Origin: an uncultured Endomicrobiia bacterium
Lineage (GTDB): Bacteria > Elusimicrobiota > Endomicrobiia > DTEH01
NCBI GenBank assembly: GCA_937928765.1
Contig: CALFVX010000012.1
Coordinates: 26,124-90,123 of the forward strand
Reading direction: 5' to 3'
Length of the DNA stretch: 64,000 nt
Numbering within the stretch: the first letter of the stretch is position 1; each line of letters opens with the position of its first letter. The position numbers were made by a program, and so were the translations under genes. Under the pieces are notes generated by a model. It ran no database searches and had not been told where the DNA came from. It saw only the letters and a program-made list of their open reading frames with translations. Positions 8,590 through 17,057 of the stretch are shown one piece after another.

Positions 8590-10578
8590 ATGAATCTTAA
8601 TTTTGCTAAGTTTGATTTAAAACCAGAACAAGAATTAAAATTTCTTCTTAAAAAAAAAGATGATCTTATCCTTATTGTTTGTAGTAAATGTTTTGTTAAT
8701 TACACATCAGAAGAAGTTTCACAATCTTGCAAACCAGTATTTGAAATTTTTAAAAGATTAAATAAAAAAATTAAAAAATGTATAGAATTAAATTTTTTAT
8801 GCAGTACATATATAAACAAAGAAAAAATTTTAGAGATTATTAATAAATATGAAAGATATGAAATTTGTGTTTTCAGTTGTGGTTTGGGAATACAAAATAT
8901 AGCAAAATTAATAGAAAAAGAAATTGTTGCTATTTCTAATTCTATACAACCAAAATATAGTTATAATTCAGAAACACTTCATCACGGAATATCTTTAGAC
9001 AATGATAAATTTTGTGCAACTTGCGGAGAATGTTTTTTAAATTATACTTCAGGGATATGTCCAATAGTTGAATGTCCTAAAAGCTTGTTAAACGGACCTT
9101 GTGGTGGTGCAAAAAATGCTAAATGTGAAGTTGATAAAGAAAAAGATTGTGTTTGGATAAAAATCTATAATATTTTAAAAGAAAAGAATTATAAAACTAA
9201 TAGCAAGGTTTTAATAAGAAAATACAACAATCTATTGTTTGAAGAAAATAAAAAGCTGATAGAAAAAAATTTAGCTATTCGTGTTAAAGATTTCTGTGGC
9301 GGTGTTTACCCACAAGAAAATAAAAATATTACCCAAAATATATCTACAGAAAAATTTTTATCTCCACAAATTGTAAAAATTTTTTTATCTCAACATATAG
9401 GTAAGCCATCAATACCATTGGTAAAGATTGGCGATTATGTTTTTTTAGGACAAAAAATTGCAAAATCTGACGGATTTCTCTCTGCAAATATTCATTCAAG
9501 TGTAAGTGGTAAAGTAATTGATATAAAAGAAATTTTCCATCCTATAGCCAAAAAAAATTTACCAGCAATAGTCATAGAAAATGATAATAAAGAATTAAAA
9601 GATTATAAAATAAAACCTAAAAATAATTGGAAAAATCTTAATAAACAAAAAATTTTAGAAATAATTTTTGAAAAAGGTATAGTTGGACTTGGTGGCGCAA
9701 TGTTTCCTACACATGTAAAGTTGTCTTCAAATAAAAAAATTGATACTTTAATTATCAACGCTTCTGAATGTGAGCCATATATAAATGTAGATAACAGAAC
9801 AATTTTAGAAAATACAAAAGAAATAATTGAGGGAATAAATATCATAAAATTTTTGTTAGATATAAAAAATACTATTTTTGCAATAGAAGATAATAAAATA
9901 GAAGCTATTGAGAAATTAAGATCTATTTTGCCAAAAGAAATAAAAATTGAAGTTTTGAAAACAAAATATCCTCAAGGTGCTGAAAAAATTTTGATAAAGA
10001 AATTGTTGAATTTAAAAATACCTAAGAATAAAATTCCATTAGAATACGGCATTTTGGTACATAATATATCGACTGTTTATTTAATATATAAAGCAGTAGT
10101 TGAAGGAATTCCTTTTATTGAAAGAACTGTCACAATTGCTGGTGATGAAGAAATTAAAAAAAAATATGGCAACTACATCATAAAAATTGGAACACCAATA
10201 GATTTTATTGTAAAAAATTCTTTTAATGAAAATTTTAATTTAGAAAAATTTTTGTTAAAATTTAGTGGTTATATAATGGGGGTTGAACTTAAAACATTAG
10301 ATACTGCTATTATTAAAGGATGTAATAGTATCTTAGGGTTAATTAAAAAAAATAATTATAGCTTATATAACAAATGTATAAAATGTGGCAGATGTGTAGA
10401 TGTTTGCCCAATGGAACTTGAACCTTTAGAATTTGTGTTTTCTTACCAAGAAAATAAAATGGATAATTTAGAAAGATTAAATATGAAAAATTGTATAGAA
10501 TGTGGTTGTTGTGAATATATATGCCCATCTAAAATTTACATTGTAGAAATTATAAAACAATTAAAAAATAGATTCTAA
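8590..10578 (+). CDS. MetV-RnfC2 fusion, electron-input subunit of type III methylene-THF reductase
   Basis: This 662-residue protein carries two modules in one uninterrupted frame. Residues 1 to about 205 are a MetV (DUF5981-type, 'MTHFR C-terminal') domain with an early CSKC, a CATCGECFLNYTSGICPIVECP cluster region and the SLLNGPCGGAKN motif. From about residue 233 it is RnfC-like. The order there is FCGGVYPQENK, a biotinyl-lipoyl-like sandwich domain, GIVGLGGAMFPTHVK (the flavin/NADH-binding glycine loop), and two [4Fe-4S] motifs, CIKCGRCVDVCP near 595 and CIECGCCEYICP near 634. In acetogens RnfC2, MetV and MetF form an NADH-oxidising methylene-THF reductase (established). Here two subunits are joined. 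A second metV follows 4 bases later. No Shine-Dalgarno sequence is seen. Confidence 0.85.
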   Translation: MNLNFAKFDLKPEQELKFLLKKKDDLILIVCSKCFVNYTSEEVSQSCKPVFEIFKRLNKKIKKCIELNFLCSTYINKEKILEIINKYERYEICVFSCGLGIQNIAKLIEKEIVAISNSIQPKYSYNSETLHHGISLDNDKFCATCGECFLNYTSGICPIVECPKSLLNGPCGGAKNAKCEVDKEKDCVWIKIYNILKEKNYKTNSKVLIRKYNNLLFEENKKLIEKNLAIRVKDFCGGVYPQENKNITQNISTEKFLSPQIVKIFLSQHIGKPSIPLVKIGDYVFLGQKIAKSDGFLSANIHSSVSGKVIDIKEIFHPIAKKNLPAIVIENDNKELKDYKIKPKNNWKNLNKQKILEIIFEKGIVGLGGAMFPTHVKLSSNKKIDTLIINASECEPYINVDNRTILENTKEIIEGINIIKFLLDIKNTIFAIEDNKIEAIEKLRSILPKEIKIEVLKTKYPQGAEKILIKKLLNLKIPKNKIPLEYGILVHNISTVYLIYKAVVEGIPFIERTVTIAGDEEIKKKYGNYIIKIGTPIDFIVKNSFNENFNLEKFLLKFSGYIMGVELKTLDTAIIKGCNSILGLIKKNNYSLYNKCIKCGRCVDVCPMELEPLEFVFSYQENKMDNLERLNMKNCIECGCCEYICPSKIYIVEIIKQLKNRF

Positions 10579-10582
10579 AATT

Positions 10583-11185
10583 ATGTTTGTATTAAAAGTT
10601 AAAAAACAAGAAGAAATTTTTGAATTAATAAATAATAAAAAAACTTTTGTTTTTATATGCGAAGGATGCAATGAAATTTTTCTTTATAGAGAAGAAATTA
10701 CCAAATTCTTAGATTCATTATCAAAAGAAAATATTATTGATACAAAAATTGTAGATTATATTTGTAACCCAGAATATATTAAAAATTATTTCGAGATATT
10801 TAAGAAAACAATAGATCTATCTGATATAATTTTAATATTTTCTTGTGGTGTTGGAGTACAAACTGCAAATAAAATTTCAAACTTACCTGTGTATACAGGA
10901 TGTGATACTTTACATATTCCAGGATATAAAGGAGTTGAAACTGTTGCAGATGAAAATTATGATTGTATTTTATGTGGGAATTGCTATCTAAATTATACAG
11001 CTAACATTTGTCCTTTAACTTCATGCCCAAAAGAGTTGTTAAACGGACCTTGTGGAGGAGCCAAAAATGGTAAGTGTGAAATTGATAACAAAAAAGATTG
11101 TTCTTGGGAAAAAATTTTCGAAAAATTGAAAAAATATAACAATTTTGAAAAAATAAAAAATGAAATTTTAACAAGAAAATTTTAA
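10583..11185 (+). CDS. metV: MetV, zinc/iron-sulfur subunit of methylene-THF reductase (second copy)
   Basis: This 200-residue protein is a stand-alone version of the N-terminal module of the preceding fusion. It has CEGC near residue 26 and ILCGNCYLNYTANICP near residue 132, followed by CPKELLNGPCGGAKNGKCE and a DNKKDCSW end, matching the DUF5981/MetV family. MetV binds MetF and carries metal centres linking it to the electron-supplying subunit (established for acetogens). The gene lies 4 bases after the fusion and 17 bases before metF, so the three are almost certainly co-transcribed. Two MetV modules per operon suggests either a hetero-complex with two MetV sites or a spare copy. Confidence 0.85.
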   Translation: MFVLKVKKQEEIFELINNKKTFVFICEGCNEIFLYREEITKFLDSLSKENIIDTKIVDYICNPEYIKNYFEIFKKTIDLSDIILIFSCGVGVQTANKISNLPVYTGCDTLHIPGYKGVETVADENYDCILCGNCYLNYTANICPLTSCPKELLNGPCGGAKNGKCEIDNKKDCSWEKIFEKLKKYNNFEKIKNEILTRKF

Positions 11186-11202
11186 ACAAATTTATAAAAA
11201 TT

Positions 11203-12087
11203 ATGATTTTAAAAGATATATTTTTCAAAAAATTTGTTATAACAGCAGAAATAGGTCCACCTAAAAGTTGGCAAGTTGAAAGTTTAATACAACAATATAA
11301 AAAATATTTGACAGAAAAGATTGATGCAATAAATGTTACTGACAACCAAGCATCAGTGATGAAATTTGGCTCGCTTGGGATGAGTATTTTATTGAAGCAA
11401 AATGGTTTTGAACCAATATACCAGATTACCTGTAGAGATAGAAATCGTATTGCATTACAATCTGACATACTTAACGCTGCTTTTTTTGGTATACAAAATT
11501 TGTTGTTGTTAACTGGAGATCATCCTATAGTAGGGGATCACAAAAATGCAAAACCCGTTTTTGATTTAGATTCTGTATCTTTAATCTATACCGTAAAAAA
11601 TCTAATGCAAGGATATGATTTAGCAGGAAACAAACTTTCAGGAGAACCACCAAAATTCTGCATAGGTGCAGCTGTAGCACCAGAAACAGAATATTTAGAT
11701 TCACAAATTTTTAAAATGGAAAAAAAAATTAATGCTGGAGCAGAATTTTTTCAAACACAACTTGTCTTTAATCCTGAAAAATTTATAAAATTTATAAATA
11801 TAGTTAGAAAAAATTTTGGCAAAATTCCAATAATGGCAGGAATTACTATTTTGAAATCAGTTAATATGGCCAAATTTATGAATGAAAATATACCAGGTAT
11901 AAATATACCAGAAAGTATTATAAAACAACTTGAATTAGATAAAGAAAAAACAAAATCTGGCCAAAAAGGATTAGAAATTGCTGCTAATATTATAAAAGAT
12001 ATAAAACCATATTGCGAAGGCATTCATATAATGCCTTTGGGATGGATAAATAAAATACCACAATTACTTTCTCTTGCTGAATTATGA
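11203..12087 (+). CDS. metF: Methylenetetrahydrofolate reductase catalytic subunit
   Basis: This TIM-barrel flavoprotein reduces methylene-THF to methyl-THF. It has 294 residues, the usual MetF length. The catalytic glutamate lies in AEIGPPKS (about residue 13), NVTDNQAS follows, ITCRDRNRIALQSDIL is near residue 70, and LLLTGDHP holds the conserved aspartate. The 'GPPKS' form and the linked MetV genes place it with the type III / acetogen-style enzymes rather than the E. coli NADH type. Its stop overlaps the fchA start by 4 bases. The gene begins ATG without a Shine-Dalgarno sequence. Confidence 0.93.
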   Translation: MILKDIFFKKFVITAEIGPPKSWQVESLIQQYKKYLTEKIDAINVTDNQASVMKFGSLGMSILLKQNGFEPIYQITCRDRNRIALQSDILNAAFFGIQNLLLLTGDHPIVGDHKNAKPVFDLDSVSLIYTVKNLMQGYDLAGNKLSGEPPKFCIGAAVAPETEYLDSQIFKMEKKINAGAEFFQTQLVFNPEKFIKFINIVRKNFGKIPIMAGITILKSVNMAKFMNENIPGINIPESIIKQLELDKEKTKSGQKGLEIAANIIKDIKPYCEGIHIMPLGWINKIPQLLSLAEL

Positions 12088-12749
12088 AAGATAATATTAA
12101 CTACATTTCTGAATATTCAGATACTTTAAAGAATTATCTAAAGTTAAGTATAAAATCCTTTTTAGATGATTTGTCTTCAAACTTACCAGTACCTGGTGGA
12201 GGTGCTGCTTCAGCATTAGTATCATCTTTAGGAGCAAGTTGTTTTTTAATGGTAGCTAATTTTACTTTGAATAAAAAGGGATATGAAAAGTATCAACAAG
12301 AAGTAAAAGAGTTAATAGAAAAATTTACTGGATATAAAAATCATCTAGAACAACTTATAAATAAAGATATAGAAGCTTATAATGAAGTTAACAAATCTTA
12401 TAAATTACCGAAAACAACACTTCTGGATTCAGAATTAAGAAATAAACAAATTCAACAAGCACTAAAAAATTCTACATTAGTAGCATTTGAGATAATTGAA
12501 ATATCACACAACTGTATTATATTAGCTGACAAATTATTGAAAGTTGGGAATAAAAATCTTATAACTGATATTGCTTGTGGCGTATTGTTTTTATCATCTG
12601 GAATTTCTGCTGCAAAATATAATGTATTGATAAATCTTAAAAGTATAAATGATTCTAAGTTTTGTTCAGAAATAAAAAAAAGAATAAAAAAAATCTATAC
12701 TGACACAAAAATAATAACAAAAAAATTTTTACAAAAAATAAATATATAA
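12084..12749 (+). CDS. fchA: Methenyltetrahydrofolate cyclohydrolase, FchA type
   Basis: This 221-residue, mostly helical protein belongs to the formiminotransferase-cyclodeaminase C-terminal (FTCD_C) family. The signature is at residues 24-50: SFLDDLSSNLPVPGGGAASAL, where the PGGG loop binds folate. Stand-alone members in acetogens and clostridia are FchA, which interconverts formyl-THF and methenyl-THF (established). It is coupled to metF by a 4-base overlap. Its presence matters because FolD, 1.5 kb downstream, lacks the usual cyclohydrolase residues. A cyclodeaminase role cannot be excluded, but the gene context favours FchA. Confidence 0.88.
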   Translation: MKDNINYISEYSDTLKNYLKLSIKSFLDDLSSNLPVPGGGAASALVSSLGASCFLMVANFTLNKKGYEKYQQEVKELIEKFTGYKNHLEQLINKDIEAYNEVNKSYKLPKTTLLDSELRNKQIQQALKNSTLVAFEIIEISHNCIILADKLLKVGNKNLITDIACGVLFLSSGISAAKYNVLINLKSINDSKFCSEIKKRIKKIYTDTKIITKKFLQKINI

Positions 12750-12853
12750 TTTAACAGTTCACTATTTATGATTTTTGTTTACAACAAAAAATGTAGAAAA
12801 TTTGATAGCTAGGGTTTTAAAAAATCTTTTGTATACCTATATTTAATAATAAA

Positions 12854-12861
12854 AAAGGAGG
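12854..12861 (+). promoter_or_regulatory. Strong Shine-Dalgarno sequence of the small membrane protein gene
   Basis: AAAGGAGG lies 13 bases before the ATG at 12875. It is one of the few full-strength ribosome binding sites in the window. The 125-base spacer before it separates this gene from the metF-fchA unit and may contain a promoter, though no convincing -35/-10 pair was found. Confidence 0.6.
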
Positions 12862-12874
12862 AAGTAAAAAACAT

Positions 12875-13354
12875 ATGAATGAAATAAAAAAACAACAAAG
12901 AAAATTTCTTAGTTTTTTATCAGTTGGTGAATTAAAATTTTGGTATTTTAAATATATAATAGGTATGATGTTGTTTGCTATAATAGTAGCAGGGATTACT
13001 ATTCATTTTGCCTTATCTCATTCTGCACAAATAATAAAATTTTTAGCAAAACAATCAGAATTGACTTCTGTCTCTTTATCACTTGATACTATTGTGGAAA
13101 TTTTAAGAAGTACCCAAATAATAGTAAGGAATGCACTAATTGTTGAAAGTATTGTTTTGATAATAATAGGTATTTTTATAAGTTTATATTTTGTGCACAA
13201 AATAATTGGCGCTTTAAAAAGAATAGATAGAGAGGTGACACAGATGTTAACAGGAACTACACCTTACCATGAGATAACATTAAGAAAAGGTGATTATTTA
13301 AAACCATTTGTAGAGATAATGAATAGACTTATCAATAAGATATCAAAAAGCTAA
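12875..13354 (+). CDS. Small two-helix membrane protein with HAMP-like tail
   Basis: This 159-residue protein has two membrane helices (about residues 27-48 and 86-106) separated by a short extracytoplasmic loop. A C-terminal helical segment starting ALKRIDREV resembles the connector of HAMP domains, as in chemoreceptors and sensor kinases, but there is no signalling output domain. Such short proteins are known from several anaerobic lineages as uncharacterised 'methyl-accepting-like' genes (from memory, uncertain). It lies between fchA and a cation transporter, with a strong Shine-Dalgarno sequence, so it is probably well expressed. Function unknown. Confidence 0.55.
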   Translation: MNEIKKQQRKFLSFLSVGELKFWYFKYIIGMMLFAIIVAGITIHFALSHSAQIIKFLAKQSELTSVSLSLDTIVEILRSTQIIVRNALIVESIVLIIIGIFISLYFVHKIIGALKRIDREVTQMLTGTTPYHEITLRKGDYLKPFVEIMNRLINKISKS

Positions 13355-13386
13355 TTAACAAAAAAATAACATCTAATCATATATTT

Positions 13387-14253
13387 ATGAATTTCTTTTC
13401 TGATAAAATTTCTACTCTCATTAGTTTTTTAGTAAATTTGTTTTTAGTAATTATTAAATTTTTATCAGGAATATTTGGTAAAAGTCAAACAATGATAGCA
13501 GATGCTATACATTCATTATCAGATGGTATTGCTACTATAATTGTATATATATCTTTAAATTTTTCTAAAAAACCTGCTGATAAAAATCATCCTTATGGTC
13601 ATGGTAATATAGAAGTTATCGTTGCTATATTTGTATCATTTTTAATTTTTCTAACAGGCTTTTTTTTAGGCTATTCTGCCATTCATAGTATTATTCATAA
13701 ACATTATTATGACACAATACCAGAAAAATTTACAATTTATATTGCTATTTTATCTATAATTGTCAAAGAATTACTTTATAGATATACATATTTTGTTGGT
13801 AAAAAATTAAATTCTCCTATGATTATAGCTAATGCATATGACCATAGATCAGACGCTTTATCTTCTGTTGGAGCATTGTTAGCAATAATTTTTGCAAGGG
13901 TTGCTGTACCAATAATGGATCCTTTAGGAAGTATTATAATATCTTTATTTATTTTAAAAATGGGATTTGAAATCCTAAAAGATAATATATTTATAATTAT
14001 GGATACTGTTCCGTCTGATAAATTACAAATAGAAGTGAATAATCTGATAAATACTGTAAAAGGTGTAAAAAGTTCGTACTCAACAAGAATTCATCCAGTA
14101 GGAAGACATTATTTTATTGAAACAGAAATTGTAGTAGATAAAGAGATAACAGTTGAACAAGCACATAATATTGCTGAAGAAGTAAAAACTTTGTTAAAAA
14201 ATAGTAATAATTTAATAAAAGATGTTATTGTGCATATAGAACCAAAGGTATAA
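13387..14253 (+). CDS. Cation diffusion facilitator (CDF) family metal efflux transporter
   Basis: This 288-residue protein exports divalent metals such as Zn, Fe or Mn in exchange for protons. It has six predicted membrane helices, with metal-site motifs DAIHSLSD in helix 2 (about residue 40), NHPYGHG in the loop, and ANAYDHRSDALSS in helix 5. The C-terminal cytoplasmic domain ends with VIVHIEP, as in FieF/MamM-type members. Metal specificity cannot be read from sequence alone. It starts 32 bases after the small membrane protein gene and ends 5 bases before folD. Confidence 0.92.
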   Translation: MNFFSDKISTLISFLVNLFLVIIKFLSGIFGKSQTMIADAIHSLSDGIATIIVYISLNFSKKPADKNHPYGHGNIEVIVAIFVSFLIFLTGFFLGYSAIHSIIHKHYYDTIPEKFTIYIAILSIIVKELLYRYTYFVGKKLNSPMIIANAYDHRSDALSSVGALLAIIFARVAVPIMDPLGSIIISLFILKMGFEILKDNIFIIMDTVPSDKLQIEVNNLINTVKGVKSSYSTRIHPVGRHYFIETEIVVDKEITVEQAHNIAEEVKTLLKNSNNLIKDVIVHIEPKV

Positions 14254-14258
14254 TTTTC

Positions 14259-15206
14259 ATGAAAACACAAATTATTGATGGTAAAAATATTGCTAAAAGA
14301 ATAAAGGATGAAGTTTTAGATGAAATCTTAAAATTTAAAAATAAATTTAAAATTATACCTAAAATTGCTTCAATAACAGTTGGAGAAAATTCTGCTACTA
14401 AAATTTATTTAAATACCCAGTTAAGAATTTGTAACGATTTAGGTATTGATATTGAAATTTTTAATTTTAAAGAGAACATTTCACAAAAAGAAATTGAAAA
14501 AAAAATATTAGATCTAAACAATGATAAAAAAATCAATGCAATAATTTTAAATTTACCATTGCCACAACATTTAAATAAAAGAAAAATACAAAATTTAATT
14601 TCTCCAAAAAAAGATGTGGAAGGTATAACATCAGAAAATCTTGGTAAATTATTTTATACATCAGAAGAACTTTTAGTAGCACCTTGTACTGCATTATCAA
14701 TAATAGAATGTTTAAAAGAGACAAAAGTTAATCTTAAAAGTAAAGAGGTTGTTATAGTAGGACATTCAGAAATTGTGGGTAAACCTGTTTTACTTATGTT
14801 ATTATCATCTTTGTTATCTTCACCTACAGTTACAGTATGTCACATAGCAACAAATAATCTTAGTTTTCATACAAAAAGAGCCGATGTTTTAATAGTAGCT
14901 GTTGGTAAGCCTAAACTAATTACTGAAAATATGGTTAAAAGAGGTGTTATTATAATAGATGTGGGAATAAACTATGTAAATGTGAAAAATTGTAATGATA
15001 AAAAAATCATAGATCAAAAAGCTAAAAATCCTAAGCTGAGACTTGTAGGAGATGTTGATTTTGAAAATGTTTCTAAAAAAGCTTCATTTATAACACCAGT
15101 ACCTGGCGGTGTTGGTCCTGTAACTAATTCAATTTTGATGAAAAACTTAGTTAATTTATTAAAACTGCAATATGGTTTATCATTAAATGGATATAAAATT
15201 TTCTAA
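14259..15206 (+). CDS. folD: FolD, methylene-THF dehydrogenase, probably lacking cyclohydrolase activity
   Basis: This 315-residue protein shows the FolD fold: VGENSATKIY, VVIVGHSEIVGKPV (the nucleotide-binding loop) and ITPVPGGVGPVT. Tyr50 is kept, but the catalytic Lys four residues later is Gln54 (CAG at 14418-14420). The usual VQLPLP is ILNLPLP (Gln to Asn) and DVDG is DVEG (Asp to Glu). In the human enzyme the equivalents are Lys56, Gln100 and Asp125, which are tied to cyclohydrolase catalysis and substrate binding (established, from memory). There is also an insertion of about 20 residues before VGDVDFE. With FchA nearby, this is likely an NAD(P)-dependent dehydrogenase only. Protein family certain, activity inferred. 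Confidence 0.9.
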   Translation: MKTQIIDGKNIAKRIKDEVLDEILKFKNKFKIIPKIASITVGENSATKIYLNTQLRICNDLGIDIEIFNFKENISQKEIEKKILDLNNDKKINAIILNLPLPQHLNKRKIQNLISPKKDVEGITSENLGKLFYTSEELLVAPCTALSIIECLKETKVNLKSKEVVIVGHSEIVGKPVLLMLLSSLLSSPTVTVCHIATNNLSFHTKRADVLIVAVGKPKLITENMVKRGVIIIDVGINYVNVKNCNDKKIIDQKAKNPKLRLVGDVDFENVSKKASFITPVPGGVGPVTNSILMKNLVNLLKLQYGLSLNGYKIF

Positions 15207-15237
15207 AATAATTTTAACGACGAAAAAATAATTTTTT

Positions 15238-15639
15238 ATGAATAAAAATATTTTAAGAATAATTGATGCAAGTGTTAACCGTTCTACAGAAGGACTAAGA
15301 GTTATTGAAGAAATCGTAAGATTTCTTTACAATGATGAAAAAACTTATAAAAAACTTAGAATTATTAGACATAAAATACCAAGATTATTTATAAATTATT
15401 ATCCTCAAAGTGTTTTACAAAGGAATAGTTGCAAAGATCCGGGTAAAAAAGTCAAGGAAAAAAAATATAAAAATATAAAACATATAGTTATATCTAATTT
15501 TCATCGTATAAGTGAATCATTGCGAGTATTAGAAGAGCTTGCAAAGATGATACAACCTAAAAAAGTTCAAAAAATAAAAAATCTAAGATACAAAATTTAT
15601 GATTTAGAAAAATTTGTTGTTGAAAAAATTTGTAGATGA
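15238..15639 (+). CDS. thiD2: ThiD2-type protein (alternative HMP-phosphate kinase domain)
   Basis: This 133-residue helical protein has the repeated motif RIIDASVNRSTEGLRVIEE near the N terminus and ISNFHRISESLRVLEELA near residue 85. This pattern matches the ThiD2 domain, which is found either fused to the N terminus of ThiE or alone, and acts in place of ThiD to phosphorylate the pyrimidine precursor of thiamine (established for the family, recalled). The 4-base overlap with the following thiE supports the call. A small spacer after folD contains no strong Shine-Dalgarno sequence. Confidence 0.78.
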   Translation: MNKNILRIIDASVNRSTEGLRVIEEIVRFLYNDEKTYKKLRIIRHKIPRLFINYYPQSVLQRNSCKDPGKKVKEKKYKNIKHIVISNFHRISESLRVLEELAKMIQPKKVQKIKNLRYKIYDLEKFVVEKICR

Positions 15640-16256
15640 AAGAGTTAATCAAGGGACTGTATTGTATTTTACCAGAATTTGATACAATAAAAAAATATAA
15701 AAGATTTGTAACTAAGCTGTTAAGATTTAAACCTAATATTATACAGTTGAGAATAAAATATAAGTCTGATTCATTCTTCTATAAAGTTGCTTATGAAATA
15801 AAAAAAATTTTATCTTCAAAAGATATATTTTTTATTATAGATGATAGAGTAGATATTGCGTTATTGATAAAATCACATGGAGTTCATCTTGGACAAGATG
15901 ATTTATCTCCTTTAGAAGTTAGAAATTTAGTTAATAATTTAGGATTAAAAAAATTTATAATAGGATATTCTACTCATTCTCTAGAACAAGCAAAAATTGC
16001 TCTTAATTTCTGTGTTGATTATATATCTATAGGTCCTATATTTAAAACAAATACAAAACCAGACTATATTCCTGTTGGAATTGACACATTAAAAAAAGTA
16101 AAGGAATTTATAAAAAATAAAATTCCTATAGTTGCAATTGGTGGTATAAATGATGAAAATGTTGATTTAGTAAAAAAAATTGGTGTTGATGCTATTGCTA
16201 CAATATCTGCAATAAGAGACTTAAATCCTAAAAAAATTGAAAAATTAAAATTTTAA
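15636..16256 (+). CDS. thiE: Thiamine-phosphate synthase
   Basis: This TIM-barrel enzyme joins HMP-pyrophosphate with thiazole phosphate. It has 206 residues. Family motifs present are IQLRIKYKS (the usual QLR-K), FIIDDRVDIALLIKSHGVHLGQDDL, IGYSTHSLEQA and YISIGPIFKTNTKPD, followed by AIGGIND and a C-terminal GVDAIATISAI. The start is coupled to thiD2 (ATGA overlap), consistent with these being one fused protein in relatives. The acyltransferase follows after 3 bases. Confidence 0.93.
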   Translation: MKELIKGLYCILPEFDTIKKYKRFVTKLLRFKPNIIQLRIKYKSDSFFYKVAYEIKKILSSKDIFFIIDDRVDIALLIKSHGVHLGQDDLSPLEVRNLVNNLGLKKFIIGYSTHSLEQAKIALNFCVDYISIGPIFKTNTKPDYIPVGIDTLKKVKEFIKNKIPIVAIGGINDENVDLVKKIGVDAIATISAIRDLNPKKIEKLKF

Positions 16257-16259
16257 AAA

Positions 16260-16985
16260 ATGTCTAAAATTTTCCCTACGATATATTTTTATTGTAGTCT
16301 TTTTATTCTTATATTTAAAGCATATTTAAAACTAATATTTAAAAAATTTTTTTGGCAAGATTTCGTTAAATATTCAGGAAAAGTTTTAGAAATAATAAAA
16401 AATCTTAAAACTAAAGTTGTAATTGAAGAAAACAATAATTTATCAAAAATTTCCTATCCAGTGATTTTTATAAGCAACCATATGAGTTCTTTGGAAACCT
16501 TATTGTTTGGTTATGTTTTAGCTAGACATACAAGAATAACCTTTATTGTAAAAAAAAGCTTATTATATTATCCTATTTTTGGTAGAATACTTAAATTTTT
16601 AAATCCTATTGTATTAAGTAGAACTAATCCAAGAAAAGACTTCAAAATAGTTTTAAAAAAATATAGAACTTTATACAAAGACAAAGTTTCACTAGTTGTC
16701 TTTCCTCAAGCAACAAGAAGTTTAAAAATAGAAGAAAATAAATTCAGCAGTATAGGCATAAAAATTGCAAAAATTTTTAATATTGGCATTGTCCCAATAT
16801 TTGTTAAGACAGATTTTTTAAGTGTTGGAAAAATAATAAGAGATATAGGAAGCATAAATATAAAAAAAGATGTTTATATAAAAATCTTTCCTTGTATACT
16901 TCCCGAAGAAATAAATAGAAATACAAATACTCAGATAATAGAAATGTTTAAAAAAGAGTTTTTTAAATCTTATCTTAAAAAGTAG
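16260..16985 (+). CDS. PlsC-type 1-acylglycerol-3-phosphate O-acyltransferase family protein
   Basis: This 241-residue protein has an N-terminal membrane segment (about residues 5-25) and the acyltransferase motifs ISNHMSSLET (the H-x4-D-like block, here with Glu in place of Asp), FGRILKFLNPIVLSR and VVFPQATRSL (in place of FPEGTRS). These indicate a lysophosphatidate-type acyltransferase acting at the inner membrane. The altered HX4D (HMSSLE) and the PQATRS version of the third motif are departures from the classic PlsC and suggest a divergent subfamily, but the residues are chemically similar. It sits inside the thiamine cluster with no obvious pathway link. Confidence 0.75.
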   Translation: MSKIFPTIYFYCSLFILIFKAYLKLIFKKFFWQDFVKYSGKVLEIIKNLKTKVVIEENNNLSKISYPVIFISNHMSSLETLLFGYVLARHTRITFIVKKSLLYYPIFGRILKFLNPIVLSRTNPRKDFKIVLKKYRTLYKDKVSLVVFPQATRSLKIEENKFSSIGIKIAKIFNIGIVPIFVKTDFLSVGKIIRDIGSINIKKDVYIKIFPCILPEEINRNTNTQIIEMFKKEFFKSYLKK

Positions 16986-17057
16986 ATATAAAGAATTGTT
17001 GAATTTATATCTGTATTTTTGATATAAATAAAATTTATTAAAAAGGAAAAATTTAAT

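Noticed and set aside
16986..17057. Possible TPP riboswitch in front of thiC
   Set aside because: The leader is too short (72 bases) and lacks the CTGAGA and the ACC...GAACCTG-type elements.
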